From positions 1-8,419 of the forward strand of contig NZ_CAKPTN010000069.1 of the NCBI RefSeq assembly GCF_934190855.1: 8,419 nucleotides of DNA. Reading direction: 5' to 3'. Source of the DNA: an uncultured Veillonella sp. (GTDB lineage Bacteria; Bacillota; Negativicutes; Veillonellales; Veillonellaceae). The position numbers and the translations under genes are program-made. This document shows, one piece after another, positions 1 to 6,536 of this stretch (within the stretch, counting starts at the first letter, position 1; each line of letters begins with the position of its first letter). The notes below the pieces were generated by a model. The model was not told the DNA's origin, made no database searches, and saw only the letters and a list, made by a program, of their open reading frames with translations.

Positions 1-240
1 GTATTGACTGGTGACCGCAATTCTCTTGATATCGACCAAGGCGTTACAGCTACCAATACGGAAGGTGCAGAATTTAAAACGGAAGCCCTTCACTTTGATA
101 ATAAAACGAAAACGTTGACATCTAAGACGGCTTTTACCTATAACAGCAAGGATGTAACTCTTACAGGCGACAAGCTTGAAGGTAATATGTCTTTGAAAAT
201 TATTAAAGCTATTGGCAACGCAAAATTAACGAAGAAGTAA
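1..240 (+). CDS. lptC: LptC, LPS export periplasmic/inner-membrane bridge protein (3' end only)
   Basis: The reading frame is open from the first base and stops at 238-240, so only the last 79 codons of the gene are present. The visible part is all beta-strand-like, with alternating polar and hydrophobic residues and the recurring 'G-x-x-L/F-x-T-x-x-L' and 'LTGDKLEG' pattern of the OstA/LptC fold. LptC is a membrane-anchored protein that takes LPS from the LptB-permease transporter and passes it to LptA. The membrane anchor would lie upstream of the window. The identification rests on the fold pattern plus position directly before lptA and lptB, which is the usual order. An OstA-domain protein other than LptC is the main alternative. 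Confidence 0.75.
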   Translation, partial: VLTGDRNSLDIDQGVTATNTEGAEFKTEALHFDNKTKTLTSKTAFTYNSKDVTLTGDKLEGNMSLKIIKAIGNAKLTKK

Positions 241-255
241 TTGAGAGGAAATATG

Positions 256-975
256 ATGAATAAGAAAAAACAGATTGGTATGGCTATTTTGGCTGTACTC
301 ATGACAGCATCTGTTACAGCTTGGGCTGCAAATGATCCATTGACTATTAGTGCTGATACATTGTCTTATGATGGCAATACAGGCCGTGCTGACGCAATAG
401 GTAATGTTGTTATCACTCAAGCGGATAAAACTATGACTGGTGCCAATGGTTGGTACAATACAAAAACTCAAGAAGCAAGTCTTGAAGGTGGGGTATCCAT
501 GATTGGTTCTGATATGGCTATGTCTGCCCAATCAGTTCATAGTTACAACAATAATAAATTCACTGCTAACGGTGGTGTTCATTTACAACGTGGCGATCGC
601 CAAATATTTGGTGACAGTGTGGAATATAGTACTGATTCCGAATATGGTCTCGTTAGTGGTAATGCTCGATTGATTGCTGAAGGTACAACTTTGACAGGTG
701 ATCAAGTAGAAGGTTGGTTGCGAGAAATTCGTGCAGTAGCACAAGGTAATGTTACTTTCAATAATCCTGAAAGAAATGTTTCTGGTTCTGCAGATCGAGC
801 TACATACACACAAACACCAAACCAAAATGATGGTGTTGTACTCTTATCTGGCTCTGCTCATGCCGTTCAAAACGGCAATGTGCTGAATGCACCAGAGCTT
901 AGAATTCGTCTAGCTGATGATTCTGCTGAAACATTAGGTGGCCGTAGTACACTCATCATTGTTCCGAATAAATAA
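256..975 (+). CDS. lptA: LptA, periplasmic LPS transport protein (OstA domains)
   Basis: The 239-residue protein begins with a clear Sec signal peptide: a KKK n-region, a hydrophobic core at about 7-20, and a predicted cut after TAWA at residue 24. The mature part consists of OstA/LptA-type beta repeats ('GNVVITQ', 'GGVSMIG', 'GNARLIAEGTTLTGDQVEG', 'GNVTF', 'LSGSAHAV'). LptA forms the periplasmic bridge that carries LPS from LptC toward the outer membrane. It is longer than the roughly 185-residue E. coli protein and appears to hold two OstA-like stretches. Two adjacent ATGs exist at 253 and 256. I chose 256 because AGAGGA (244-249) is then 6 bases away rather than 3; using 253 would add only one Met. 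Fifteen bases separate it from lptC, and lptB follows after 9. Confidence 0.85.
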   Translation: MNKKKQIGMAILAVLMTASVTAWAANDPLTISADTLSYDGNTGRADAIGNVVITQADKTMTGANGWYNTKTQEASLEGGVSMIGSDMAMSAQSVHSYNNNKFTANGGVHLQRGDRQIFGDSVEYSTDSEYGLVSGNARLIAEGTTLTGDQVEGWLREIRAVAQGNVTFNNPERNVSGSADRATYTQTPNQNDGVVLLSGSAHAVQNGNVLNAPELRIRLADDSAETLGGRSTLIIVPNK

Positions 976-984
976 GGATAGTAT

Positions 985-1704
985 ATGTATATAGAAACCA
1001 AAAACTTAGTTAAAACCTTTAGCGGGAGAAACGTAGTGGATGGGGTAAGTCTACGCGTTGATAAAGGGCAAGTTGTAGGTCTATTAGGTCCTAATGGGGC
1101 CGGTAAAACTACGTCATTCTATATGATTGTAGGTATTGAAAGACCAAGCTCGGGGACCATTACCGTTGATGGCAAGGATATTACCAATATCCCTATGTAT
1201 AAACGGGCTGCTGAAGGTATTGGATACCTACCACAAGAGGCATCAATCTTTAGATCTATGTCTGTAGAGGACAATATTCGTGCTATGTTACAGACTACGA
1301 CGAAAACACCTGATGAGATTGAAGCTATTGTGGAGTCGTTAATTGAAGAATTCCATATCGGTCATGTTCGCGATCGCATGGGGATGCAATTATCTGGTGG
1401 TGAACGACGTCGTGTAGAAATTGCTCGTTGTCTTGCCCTAGAACCTAACTTCATCCTTTTGGACGAACCCTTTGCTGGTGTCGATCCCATTGCAGTAGCG
1501 GACATTCAACAAATTATCTTACATGTTAAAAATCGAGGTATTGGTATTTTGATTACGGACCACAATGTACGTGAAACATTGGGGATTGTAGACAAAGCTT
1601 ATATTTTGAGTAGTGGCAAAATCCTCCTAGAGGGTACCCCTGATGAAATCGCAAACGATCCAATCGCTCGCGAACATTACTTAGGGGATAACTTTAAATT
1701 ATAG
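985..1704 (+). CDS. lptB: LptB, ATPase of the LPS export ABC transporter
   Basis: A complete 239-residue ABC ATPase, close to the 241 residues of E. coli LptB. Visible motifs in order: Walker [10 protein letters not shown] (35-43), Q-loop glutamine Q84 in '[10 protein letters not shown]', signature [13 protein letters not shown] (136-148), Walker B FILLDEP (156-162) with catalytic E161, D-loop GVDP, and H-loop histidine H193 in '[10 protein letters not shown]'. The '[10 protein letters not shown]' and '[10 protein letters not shown]' segments are typical of LptB rather than of amino-acid importers. It sits on the cytoplasmic face and powers LPS extraction through the permease encoded next. 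It starts 9 bases after lptA with AAGGATA as ribosome site. The permease gene's AGGAGG overlaps its TAG stop, so the two are probably translationally coupled. Confidence 0.95.
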   Translation: MYIETKNLVKTFSGRNVVDGVSLRVDKGQVVGLLGPNGAGKTTSFYMIVGIERPSSGTITVDGKDITNIPMYKRAAEGIGYLPQEASIFRSMSVEDNIRAMLQTTTKTPDEIEAIVESLIEEFHIGHVRDRMGMQLSGGERRRVEIARCLALEPNFILLDEPFAGVDPIAVADIQQIILHVKNRGIGILITDHNVRETLGIVDKAYILSSGKILLEGTPDEIANDPIAREHYLGDNFKL

Positions 1705-1712
1705 GAGGGACT

Positions 1713-2804
1713 ATGAGATTATTAGATAAATATATTTTAAAAGCTTTCGTAGGCCCATTCCTATTTGGGGTATTTGCTTTTACCAGTATCTTTATTGGTA
1801 CAGGTACATTATTTAGAATTGCACAATACATTACTGAATATGGGGCGCCATTGTTGCTTGTTATGAAAGCCTTTGTATTGGCCTTACCGAGTATCGTTAT
1901 CTTAACATTCCCTATGTCAGTACTTTTGGCTTCTCTTATGACCTTTAGTCGTTTGAGTAGCACTAGCGAAATCGTAGTTATGCGTGCCGGTGGCCTTAGT
2001 TTCTTGCGTTTGGCGATGCCTGTATATATTATTGCTCTTTTGATTTCTATTGGAGCGGTAGCATTTAATGAATTTGTGGTACCTCGTACAAATCATATGT
2101 ATCAAACTATTGTACGAGAAGAAATCATGAAAAATGCAACTCCTCAAACACAAAATCACATTGTGTTGAAAGCGATGAATGGTGAAGAGTTAGGTACATT
2201 AATGTATGCGAAAAGCTACAATGCTGAGACTAAACAGTTGTCTATGATTACGGTGCAACAGTTTGGAGACGGCGGCAAATTGCAACAAGTTGAAAATGCT
2301 GACACTGCTATCTGGAATGGTCAGTACTGGGTAATGCAAAATGGTATTATCTATGACCTATCTGCTGGAGACGGTGTAGAGCGGACTATGAAGTTCAAGG
2401 AACAATCCTTACCAATTAAGTCTGCTCCAAAAGATATTCAACAAGATCAACGTAAACCTGAAGAATTGACAATTAAGGAATTACGTCATCAAATTAAAGC
2501 CTATAAGGCAGCCTATACGAATGCGAATAAGTTGGAAATGGAAATGTACCAACGTTTTACAATTCCGCTTGCTAGTTTTGTCTTTGCCTTAGTCGGTGCG
2601 CCACTAGGTCTTCAAAAACAACGGTCTAGTTCATCTATCGGCTTTGGTATTAGTATTTTGATTATTTTCATTTACTATGGTGTAATGACCTTTGCCGGTG
2701 CTTTAGGTAAAGGTGGTGCATTGCCAACGGTGTTGGCCGCTTTAATACCTGATACATTAGGTATTATCGCTGGTTTATATTTAAATTGGCGTGTATCTAA
2801 ATAA
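1713..2804 (+). CDS. lptFG: LptF/LptG-family LPS export permease
   Basis: A 363-residue YjgP/YjgQ-family permease. Three membrane segments come first (about 11-34, 47-76, 97-122), then a periplasmic beta-jellyroll (about 125-265), then three more segments (about 282-301, 308-328, 337-359). The cytoplasmic loop after TM2 carries 'STSEIVVMRAGG', which matches the coupling helix that docks on LptB, including acidic E86. 'EMYQRFTIP' before TM4 matches the conserved start of the second half of the family. With LptB it would extract LPS from the inner membrane. Proteobacteria encode an LptF and LptG pair; only one permease gene is seen here, so it may act as a homodimer or pair with a product encoded elsewhere. 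Start chosen for the consensus AGGAGG at 1703-1708, which overlaps the lptB stop. Confidence 0.92.
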   Translation: MRLLDKYILKAFVGPFLFGVFAFTSIFIGTGTLFRIAQYITEYGAPLLLVMKAFVLALPSIVILTFPMSVLLASLMTFSRLSSTSEIVVMRAGGLSFLRLAMPVYIIALLISIGAVAFNEFVVPRTNHMYQTIVREEIMKNATPQTQNHIVLKAMNGEELGTLMYAKSYNAETKQLSMITVQQFGDGGKLQQVENADTAIWNGQYWVMQNGIIYDLSAGDGVERTMKFKEQSLPIKSAPKDIQQDQRKPEELTIKELRHQIKAYKAAYTNANKLEMEMYQRFTIPLASFVFALVGAPLGLQKQRSSSSIGFGISILIIFIYYGVMTFAGALGKGGALPTVLAALIPDTLGIIAGLYLNWRVSK

Positions 2805-2889
2805 CCTAGTATAAAAGGAAATAAATCTTAGTTACGAAATACTGAATTATCGTACTGAAAAATTGTAATCTTATGAAAGGAGGGACTCG

Positions 2890-4104
2890 ATGGTAGTAGG
2901 TGTTAAAATTTTAATAATTATTGCCCTTATGGGTGGTCTTATTGCCTACATGGGGGATAAGTTAGGCACCAAAGTTGGTAAGCGTCGTATGTCCCTCTTT
3001 GGATTACGACCTAAGCATACGTCTATTATTGTTACTATTGTAACGGGTCTTTTAGTTGCTGCCGCAACAGTAGGTGTCTTATCCTTTACGTCTCAAAGTG
3101 TAAGAACAGCGCTATTTGGGATGGATCAGTTGCGAGCAGATATGAAGCAACTTAACGAAGAGGTGGCTGCTAAGACACAAGAGCTTATTCGCGGTAAAGC
3201 GTTGCTAGAACAAAATAAGCAAGAGCTTGAAGAACGAATGGCTGAAATTGAGCAAATTCGTCGTGACGTAGAGGCTACAAAAGCAGAATTAGCTAGTGCT
3301 CAAGCGGCTAAAGATGCCACAGAGGCTGAGTTAGCATCTTTACAGGCATCTTATGATGATGTATCTAAAAAGCTTGCTGATCTTGAGGCTACTCGAGCTA
3401 CGATGGAAGCCCATATAAAAGATCTTCAAAATACACAAGAACAATTGCAAAATGGCATTATTCATTTACGGGAAGGAACAATATTGTTCCAAGTAGATCA
3501 ATTATTGGCACAAGCTGTTGTTCGTCCTGGATTGAGTGCGGAAGATAGCAATGCGGCTATTAAGCATATTATTGATGATACTAATCAGTTAGTCTTGCGT
3601 CGTCTTGGTATAGAAGATCAAGGACAAGCTGTAGTCTATGTGGATCGTCAAAATATTGAGGTAGCTACTCAAAAGTTAATCGACTCTAAGACACCAATGG
3701 TTGTTCAAGTTGTAGCGGCTGGAAATATTATTTCTGGAGAACCTGCTGTAGCGCTTATCCAAGTATATCCACAACAGTTTATCTATAAGAATAATGAAAT
3801 TATTCACTCTGCTGTTATGGATGGTGGTAGCAATGCTCAATCAGCTATGCTTCAATTCTTGAAGCAAGTAAATGAAAAAGCAAAAGCCAAAGGTATTATT
3901 CCTGACTCCTTATCTGGAGATATTGGAACAATTCCTGGGGATGATTTATTCACTGCCATTAGACGTGTCAGCACAATGCATGGTAAGGTTCATGTAGAGG
4001 CCTATGTTGATGGTGATACTTATTCTTCTGGCCCTGTACATCTTAAATTACGTATTACCCAAATGCCTGTTTTTAATGATAAGGCTAAAATGAAAACAAA
4101 TTAA
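2890..4104 (+). CDS. DUF3084-family membrane protein with long coiled coil
   Basis: A 404-residue protein. TM1 (about 6-21) is followed by a basic 'GDKLGTKVGKRRMSLFGLRPKHT' type segment (22-44), which I recognise as the hallmark of DUF3084. TM2 lies at about 45-67. A coiled coil rich in Glu, Gln, Lys and Ala runs over about 78-188, and a globular C-terminal domain follows (about 190-404). With the short basic loop in the cytoplasm, the coiled coil and C-terminal domain would lie outside the membrane, in the periplasm. The family is known from cyanobacteria and diderm Firmicutes and has no settled function. Placement behind the lpt genes suggests a cell-envelope role, but that is inference. 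Start chosen for AGGAGG at 2878-2883, 6 bases before the ATG. The 85-base gap upstream shows no terminator and no convincing promoter. Confidence 0.85.
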   Translation: MVVGVKILIIIALMGGLIAYMGDKLGTKVGKRRMSLFGLRPKHTSIIVTIVTGLLVAAATVGVLSFTSQSVRTALFGMDQLRADMKQLNEEVAAKTQELIRGKALLEQNKQELEERMAEIEQIRRDVEATKAELASAQAAKDATEAELASLQASYDDVSKKLADLEATRATMEAHIKDLQNTQEQLQNGIIHLREGTILFQVDQLLAQAVVRPGLSAEDSNAAIKHIIDDTNQLVLRRLGIEDQGQAVVYVDRQNIEVATQKLIDSKTPMVVQVVAAGNIISGEPAVALIQVYPQQFIYKNNEIIHSAVMDGGSNAQSAMLQFLKQVNEKAKAKGIIPDSLSGDIGTIPGDDLFTAIRRVSTMHGKVHVEAYVDGDTYSSGPVHLKLRITQMPVFNDKAKMKTN

Positions 4105-4136
4105 TATAAGTATGTTGGTTTCATACATTATAATAG

Positions 4137-4176
4137 AGAAGGTTTTATGTAAATTTTTACATAAGACCTTCTTTTT
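4137..4176 (+). terminator. Rho-independent terminator after the DUF3084 gene
   Basis: Left arm 4137-4152 pairs with right arm 4157-4172 over 16 positions with a single G-T wobble. The loop is ATTT (4153-4156) and the T-run is at 4172-4176. It lies 33 bases after the DUF3084 stop and would end the lpt-DUF3084 transcription unit. The opposite side lacks a T-run, so it looks one-directional. Confidence 0.85.
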
Positions 4177-4186
4177 ATGTTAAAAT
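4156..4186 (+). promoter_or_regulatory. Candidate promoter for the yqgF-like/yitT/lepB unit
   Basis: An extended -10, TGT followed by TAAAAT (4178-4186), lies 32 bases before the start codon of the next gene. The best -35 is TTTACA at 4156-4161, inside the right arm of the preceding terminator. The spacer is 19, longer than ideal. The T-run of the terminator falls in the spacer. The -10 is the stronger part of this call. Confidence 0.45.
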
Positions 4187-4218
4187 ATAACTACTGTATT
4201 TACAAAGAGGGTAGTTAA

Positions 4219-4746
4219 ATGACTGAAAATACATATATTTTAGCAGTAGATCCAGGCAATGAAAAAACTGGTGTTGCTATCGTGACACCCGATGGAACTA
4301 TGATATGCCGCAACATTATTTCTACGAAGACCTTCAATGATGATATTGAACGTCTATTAACAGACTATTATGGAATCGTTCATATTGTATGTGGTAATGG
4401 TACGAACCATAAACATTTGTATCCATCTCTTCAACAAATTGGACGTAACCATAAAATCACTACAAGTTTAATTGATGAGTCTCATAGTACAGAAGAGGCC
4501 CGTAAATTATATTGGAAATACAATCCGCCGACAGGGTGGCGCAAGTTTCTTCCTACATCTATGCAGTTTCCGCCTGAACCTGTAGATGATTTAACGGCTC
4601 TCGTTATTGGCTTGCGCTATACAAAGCAGTTGGCTCAATTTGAGACAGAAGTAAAAGAAGAAACCATAAGCTCTAGTGAGTTAGAAGAAAAACGATTACA
4701 TGCTATGGAGCAGTTATACGGAAAAGGAGAAGTACATGACAAGTGA
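4219..4746 (+). CDS. RuvC/YqgF-type RNase H-fold protein, probable nuclease
   Basis: A 175-residue cytoplasmic protein with the motif order of the YqgF/RuvC RNase H fold. It has 'LAVDPGNEKTGVAIV' (8-22) with first acid D11, 'IVCGNGT' (56-62), 'IDESHSTEEAR' (85-95) with E87, and 'VDDLTALVIGL' (122-132) with D123/D124. All acids needed for two-metal catalysis therefore appear present. Relatives process the 5' end of pre-16S rRNA or resolve Holliday junctions, and which applies here cannot be read from sequence. The motifs are diverged from canonical YqgF ('DVGxKRxG', 'DER'), so a separate canonical yqgF may exist elsewhere. The C-terminal tail (about 137-175) is charged and helical. SD GAGGG is at 4207-4211. 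The last 11 bases overlap the next gene. Confidence 0.75.
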   Translation: MTENTYILAVDPGNEKTGVAIVTPDGTMICRNIISTKTFNDDIERLLTDYYGIVHIVCGNGTNHKHLYPSLQQIGRNHKITTSLIDESHSTEEARKLYWKYNPPTGWRKFLPTSMQFPPEPVDDLTALVIGLRYTKQLAQFETEVKEETISSSELEEKRLHAMEQLYGKGEVHDK

Positions 4747-5605
4747 CACTTCAACGCGTAGCTGGTCAAACCTTATTATGCGTTGTGTAATGATGATTTT
4801 AGGGGCCTTCATCTATACGGTGGGCCTAGATTTATTTTTAGTACCCAATAGCATCATCGACGGTGGTGTAGTTGGTATTTCATTGATGGCTGCAGAATTA
4901 TCTGGTGTATCTTTTAGTATTTTCGTAGTACTTATCAATTTACCATTCTTGTATTTAGGCTATAGAGCAATCGGTAAAGGATTTACCTTATCTACATTGT
5001 TCTCCATTGTCTGGATGGCCATATTTTCTAATTTTGCCCATGATTTTACACCGATTACGACAGATCCATTCTTAGGCTCTATTTTTGGTGGTATAATCTT
5101 AGGTATTGGGGTAGGTCTTATTATTCGTAATGGTGGTTCTTTAGACGGTTCTGAAATCGTAGCTATTATTTGGGATAAGAAGTCTACCTTCTCCGTAGGT
5201 GAAATCGTAATGGCTATGAACTTAGTCATTCTTGGGGCGGCAGGCTTTGTCTATAGTTGGAATAGTGCAATGTACTCATTGATTGCTTATTTCATTGCTT
5301 ATAAGATGATTGACGTAACAATTACAGGTCTTGAAGAATCTAAAGGCGTTATGATTATTACTGATGCGGATAACTCTAAAGATATTGCAGATGCCTTAAA
5401 TGCTAATCTCAATCGAGGTGTTACAATCATGTATGGTGAAGGCGGTTATTTAAAGCAACCGAAGCATATATTATACTCTGTAGTAACTCGTCTTGAGATT
5501 ACAAGATTAAAGGATACTGTTTATGAAGTAGATCCAGCTGCGTTTATTACCATTCAAGACGTACATGATGTCTTTGGTGGACGATTTACGAAAGGTGGTC
5601 ATTAA
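4736..5605 (+). CDS. YitT-family membrane protein (DUF161 plus DUF2179)
   Basis: A 289-residue integral membrane protein of the usual YitT length. About five to six hydrophobic segments cover residues 15-210. Between them are the family signatures 'LVPNSIIDGGVVGIS' (35-49) and 'RNGGSLDGSEIVA' (131-143). A soluble cytoplasmic DUF2179 domain follows (about 220-280, ending 'VHDVFGGRF'). YitT proteins are widespread in Firmicutes and their substrate is unknown; some roles in transport have been suggested. An ATG at 4700 in the same frame would add 12 residues, but I prefer 4736: it has AAGGAG at 4724-4729, 6 bases upstream, and makes an 11-base overlap with the preceding stop that suits translational coupling. 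lepB follows after 9 bases. Confidence 0.88.
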   Translation: MTSDTSTRSWSNLIMRCVMMILGAFIYTVGLDLFLVPNSIIDGGVVGISLMAAELSGVSFSIFVVLINLPFLYLGYRAIGKGFTLSTLFSIVWMAIFSNFAHDFTPITTDPFLGSIFGGIILGIGVGLIIRNGGSLDGSEIVAIIWDKKSTFSVGEIVMAMNLVILGAAGFVYSWNSAMYSLIAYFIAYKMIDVTITGLEESKGVMIITDADNSKDIADALNANLNRGVTIMYGEGGYLKQPKHILYSVVTRLEITRLKDTVYEVDPAAFITIQDVHDVFGGRFTKGGH

Positions 5606-5614
5606 GGGGATAGT

Positions 5615-6199
5615 ATGAGTAATAAATTAGGTAATACAATAATAAAAGAAATTCTAGATTGGATTTATGCCATTGTTTTAGCGTTGATTATTGCTATGGT
5701 AATCCATATCTTTTTGATTCAACCAACACGTGTATCTGGTGAATCCATGGATGATACATTGCATAATGGTCAATATTTAATCGTTACTAAATGGCACCAT
5801 ATTATGAATGAAATGCCAGAGTACGGTCAAATTGTTATTATCGATAGTCGAGTTAACCGTGCTCGTACTTGGGTGGATGATGTGAAGGAGCCATTGATGA
5901 ACTACGCATCTGTCTTTAACAAAGCTGCTCAAACTAATGATGTATGGGTAAAACGCGTTATCGGTCGCCCTGGTGATGTATTGGAGTTTAAAGATGGTCA
6001 CGTATGGCGTAATGGGGAACAATTACAAGAGCCATATACTAAAGATCTTAAAATGAACTTTACTCGTTCTACACCTGTAACAGTTCCAGAGGGTCATGTA
6101 TTTGTAATGGGGGATAATCGAAATCACTCTAGCGATAGTCGCTTTATCGGTCCTGTTCCTGTAGACCATATTTTAGGATTTGTATCCTACGCAATTTAA
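5615..6199 (+). CDS. lepB: Signal peptidase I
   Basis: A 194-residue type I signal peptidase with one N-terminal membrane anchor (about 13-35), the usual Gram-positive-type layout and size (B. subtilis SipS is 184). Box B 'SGESMDDTL' holds nucleophile S44. Box D 'VWVKRVIGRPGD' holds general base K113. Box E 'GDNRNHSSDSR' spans 166-176. It cleaves Sec and Tat signal peptides at the outer face of the inner membrane, including those of the lptA and porin products in this window. One oddity: the common Pro of 'SMxPT' is Asp here (D47). A stretch of about 30 residues between boxes C and D (about 79-108) is polar. It starts 9 bases after the yitT stop with AAGGGGAT as ribosome site and is followed by a terminator. 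Confidence 0.93.
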   Translation: MSNKLGNTIIKEILDWIYAIVLALIIAMVIHIFLIQPTRVSGESMDDTLHNGQYLIVTKWHHIMNEMPEYGQIVIIDSRVNRARTWVDDVKEPLMNYASVFNKAAQTNDVWVKRVIGRPGDVLEFKDGHVWRNGEQLQEPYTKDLKMNFTRSTPVTVPEGHVFVMGDNRNHSSDSRFIGPVPVDHILGFVSYAI

Positions 6200-6210
6200 T
6201 AAATAGTGAA

Positions 6211-6252
6211 AGCCTATCTACTGATGTAGTAACATCGTAGATAGGTTTTTTT
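6211..6252 (+). terminator. Rho-independent terminator after lepB
   Basis: Left arm 6211-6227 pairs with right arm 6232-6247: CCTATCTAC with GTAGATAGG, then GATGT with ACATC, with a one-base bulge at T6222 and loop AGTA. A seven-T run follows at 6246-6252. It lies 11 bases after the lepB stop. Confidence 0.88.
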
Positions 6253-6268
6253 GTTAGAAAAATCTAAG

Positions 6269-6323
6269 TATCATCAAAAATAAAACTATCATTATTTATA
6301 AATAAAAATACTCAGTGATGATA
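6269..6323. repeat. Inverted repeat around an AT palindrome
   Basis: TATCATCA (6269-6276) and TGATGATA (6316-6323) are perfect 8-base inverted arms. Between them lies the perfect 14-base palindrome TTATTTATAAATAA (6292-6305). The stretch is in the gene-free region 6253-6501 upstream of the porin promoter. It may be an operator or a DNA-bending site; chance is possible in DNA this AT-rich. Confidence 0.35.
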
Positions 6324-6356
6324 AAGTAAATTAGAAAAATTAATCAATATAATGTG

Positions 6357-6397
6357 TTAACTTTATAAAAAAGCCCAAAAATTAACTTCATAAAAAG
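6357..6397. repeat. Two imperfect direct repeats, 25-base period
   Basis: TTAACTTTATAAAAAAG (6357-6373) recurs as TTAACTTCATAAAAAG (6382-6397), with one substitution and one A fewer. The repeat period is 25 bases, about two and a half helical turns. They lie about 105-145 bases upstream of the porin -35. They could be tandem activator or repressor sites; this is inference. Confidence 0.4.
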
Positions 6398-6479
6398 AAA
6401 TTTTATAAAATTTAATTTTGAAAAATGTAGTAGAAATCTATGTTTATAAGCTTATTTTTATTCATGAATGAAATTTCAT
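6398..6479. repeat. Cluster of four perfect palindromes upstream of the porin promoter
   Basis: Four perfect palindromes follow each other: AAATTTTATAAAATTT (6398-6413), ATAAGCTTAT (6446-6455), ATTCATGAAT (6460-6469) and ATGAAATTTCAT (6468-6479). The last ends 22 bases before the -35 box. Together with the direct repeats just upstream they make this a likely control region. Some palindromes are expected by chance in such AT-rich sequence, so the density, not any single one, is the evidence. Confidence 0.35.
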
Positions 6480-6501
6480 CAAATTTAGTTGTACAAAATG
6501 C

Positions 6502-6530
6502 TTTACAAAAATTTTCAGTGGTGGTATATT
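6502..6530 (+). promoter_or_regulatory. Strong sigma-A/sigma-70-type promoter of the porin gene
   Basis: The -35 box TTTACA (6502-6507), a 17-base spacer and the -10 box TATATT (6525-6530) preceded by TGG (extended -10) make a near-consensus vegetative promoter. Transcription would begin near 6537, giving a leader of about 155 nt before the porin start codon. Confidence 0.75.
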
Positions 6531-6536
6531 CACATC

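Noticed and set aside
241..255. TTG at 241 or ATG at 253 as the lptA start
   Set aside because: The TTG would place the start before its own ribosome site. The ATG at 253 leaves only 3 bases after AGAGGA. The 256 choice is preferred but differs from 253 by one residue.
226..531. 101-residue minus-strand ORF opposite lptA
   Set aside because: Composition is atypical for a protein (His/Cys/Ser-rich) and it is fully antisense to a supported gene. The other minus-strand ORFs were rejected on the same grounds.
960..990. Shared junction TAAGGATAGTAT / TAAGGGGATAGTAT before lptB (about 973) and lepB (about 5603) as a regulatory motif
   Set aside because: Both are explained by a stop codon merged with a ribosome site at the same 9-base gap; two cases are not enough to claim more.
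2805..2889. Promoter in the gap before the DUF3084 gene
   Set aside because: The best boxes (TGAATT at 2843 and TAATCT at 2866) match consensus poorly. Short repeats (TACGA/TCGTA; TACTGAA twice) are present but too short to support a call.
4700..4735. In-frame ATG at 4700 as the yitT start
   Set aside because: There is no SD in front of it and it would overlap the previous gene by 47 bases. The ATG at 4736 has AAGGAG 6 bases upstream and gives normal family length.
6285..6302. Minus-strand Fur-like hexamers (AATAAT, GATAGT) in the porin upstream region
   Set aside because: Only two hexamers match, in highly AT-rich sequence and over 200 bases from the promoter. This is weaker than the array at 8333-8350.
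6357..6397. CRISPR-like repeat
   Set aside because: Only two copies, AT-rich and imperfect, with an 8-base gap between them. There is no spacer array and no cas gene in the window.
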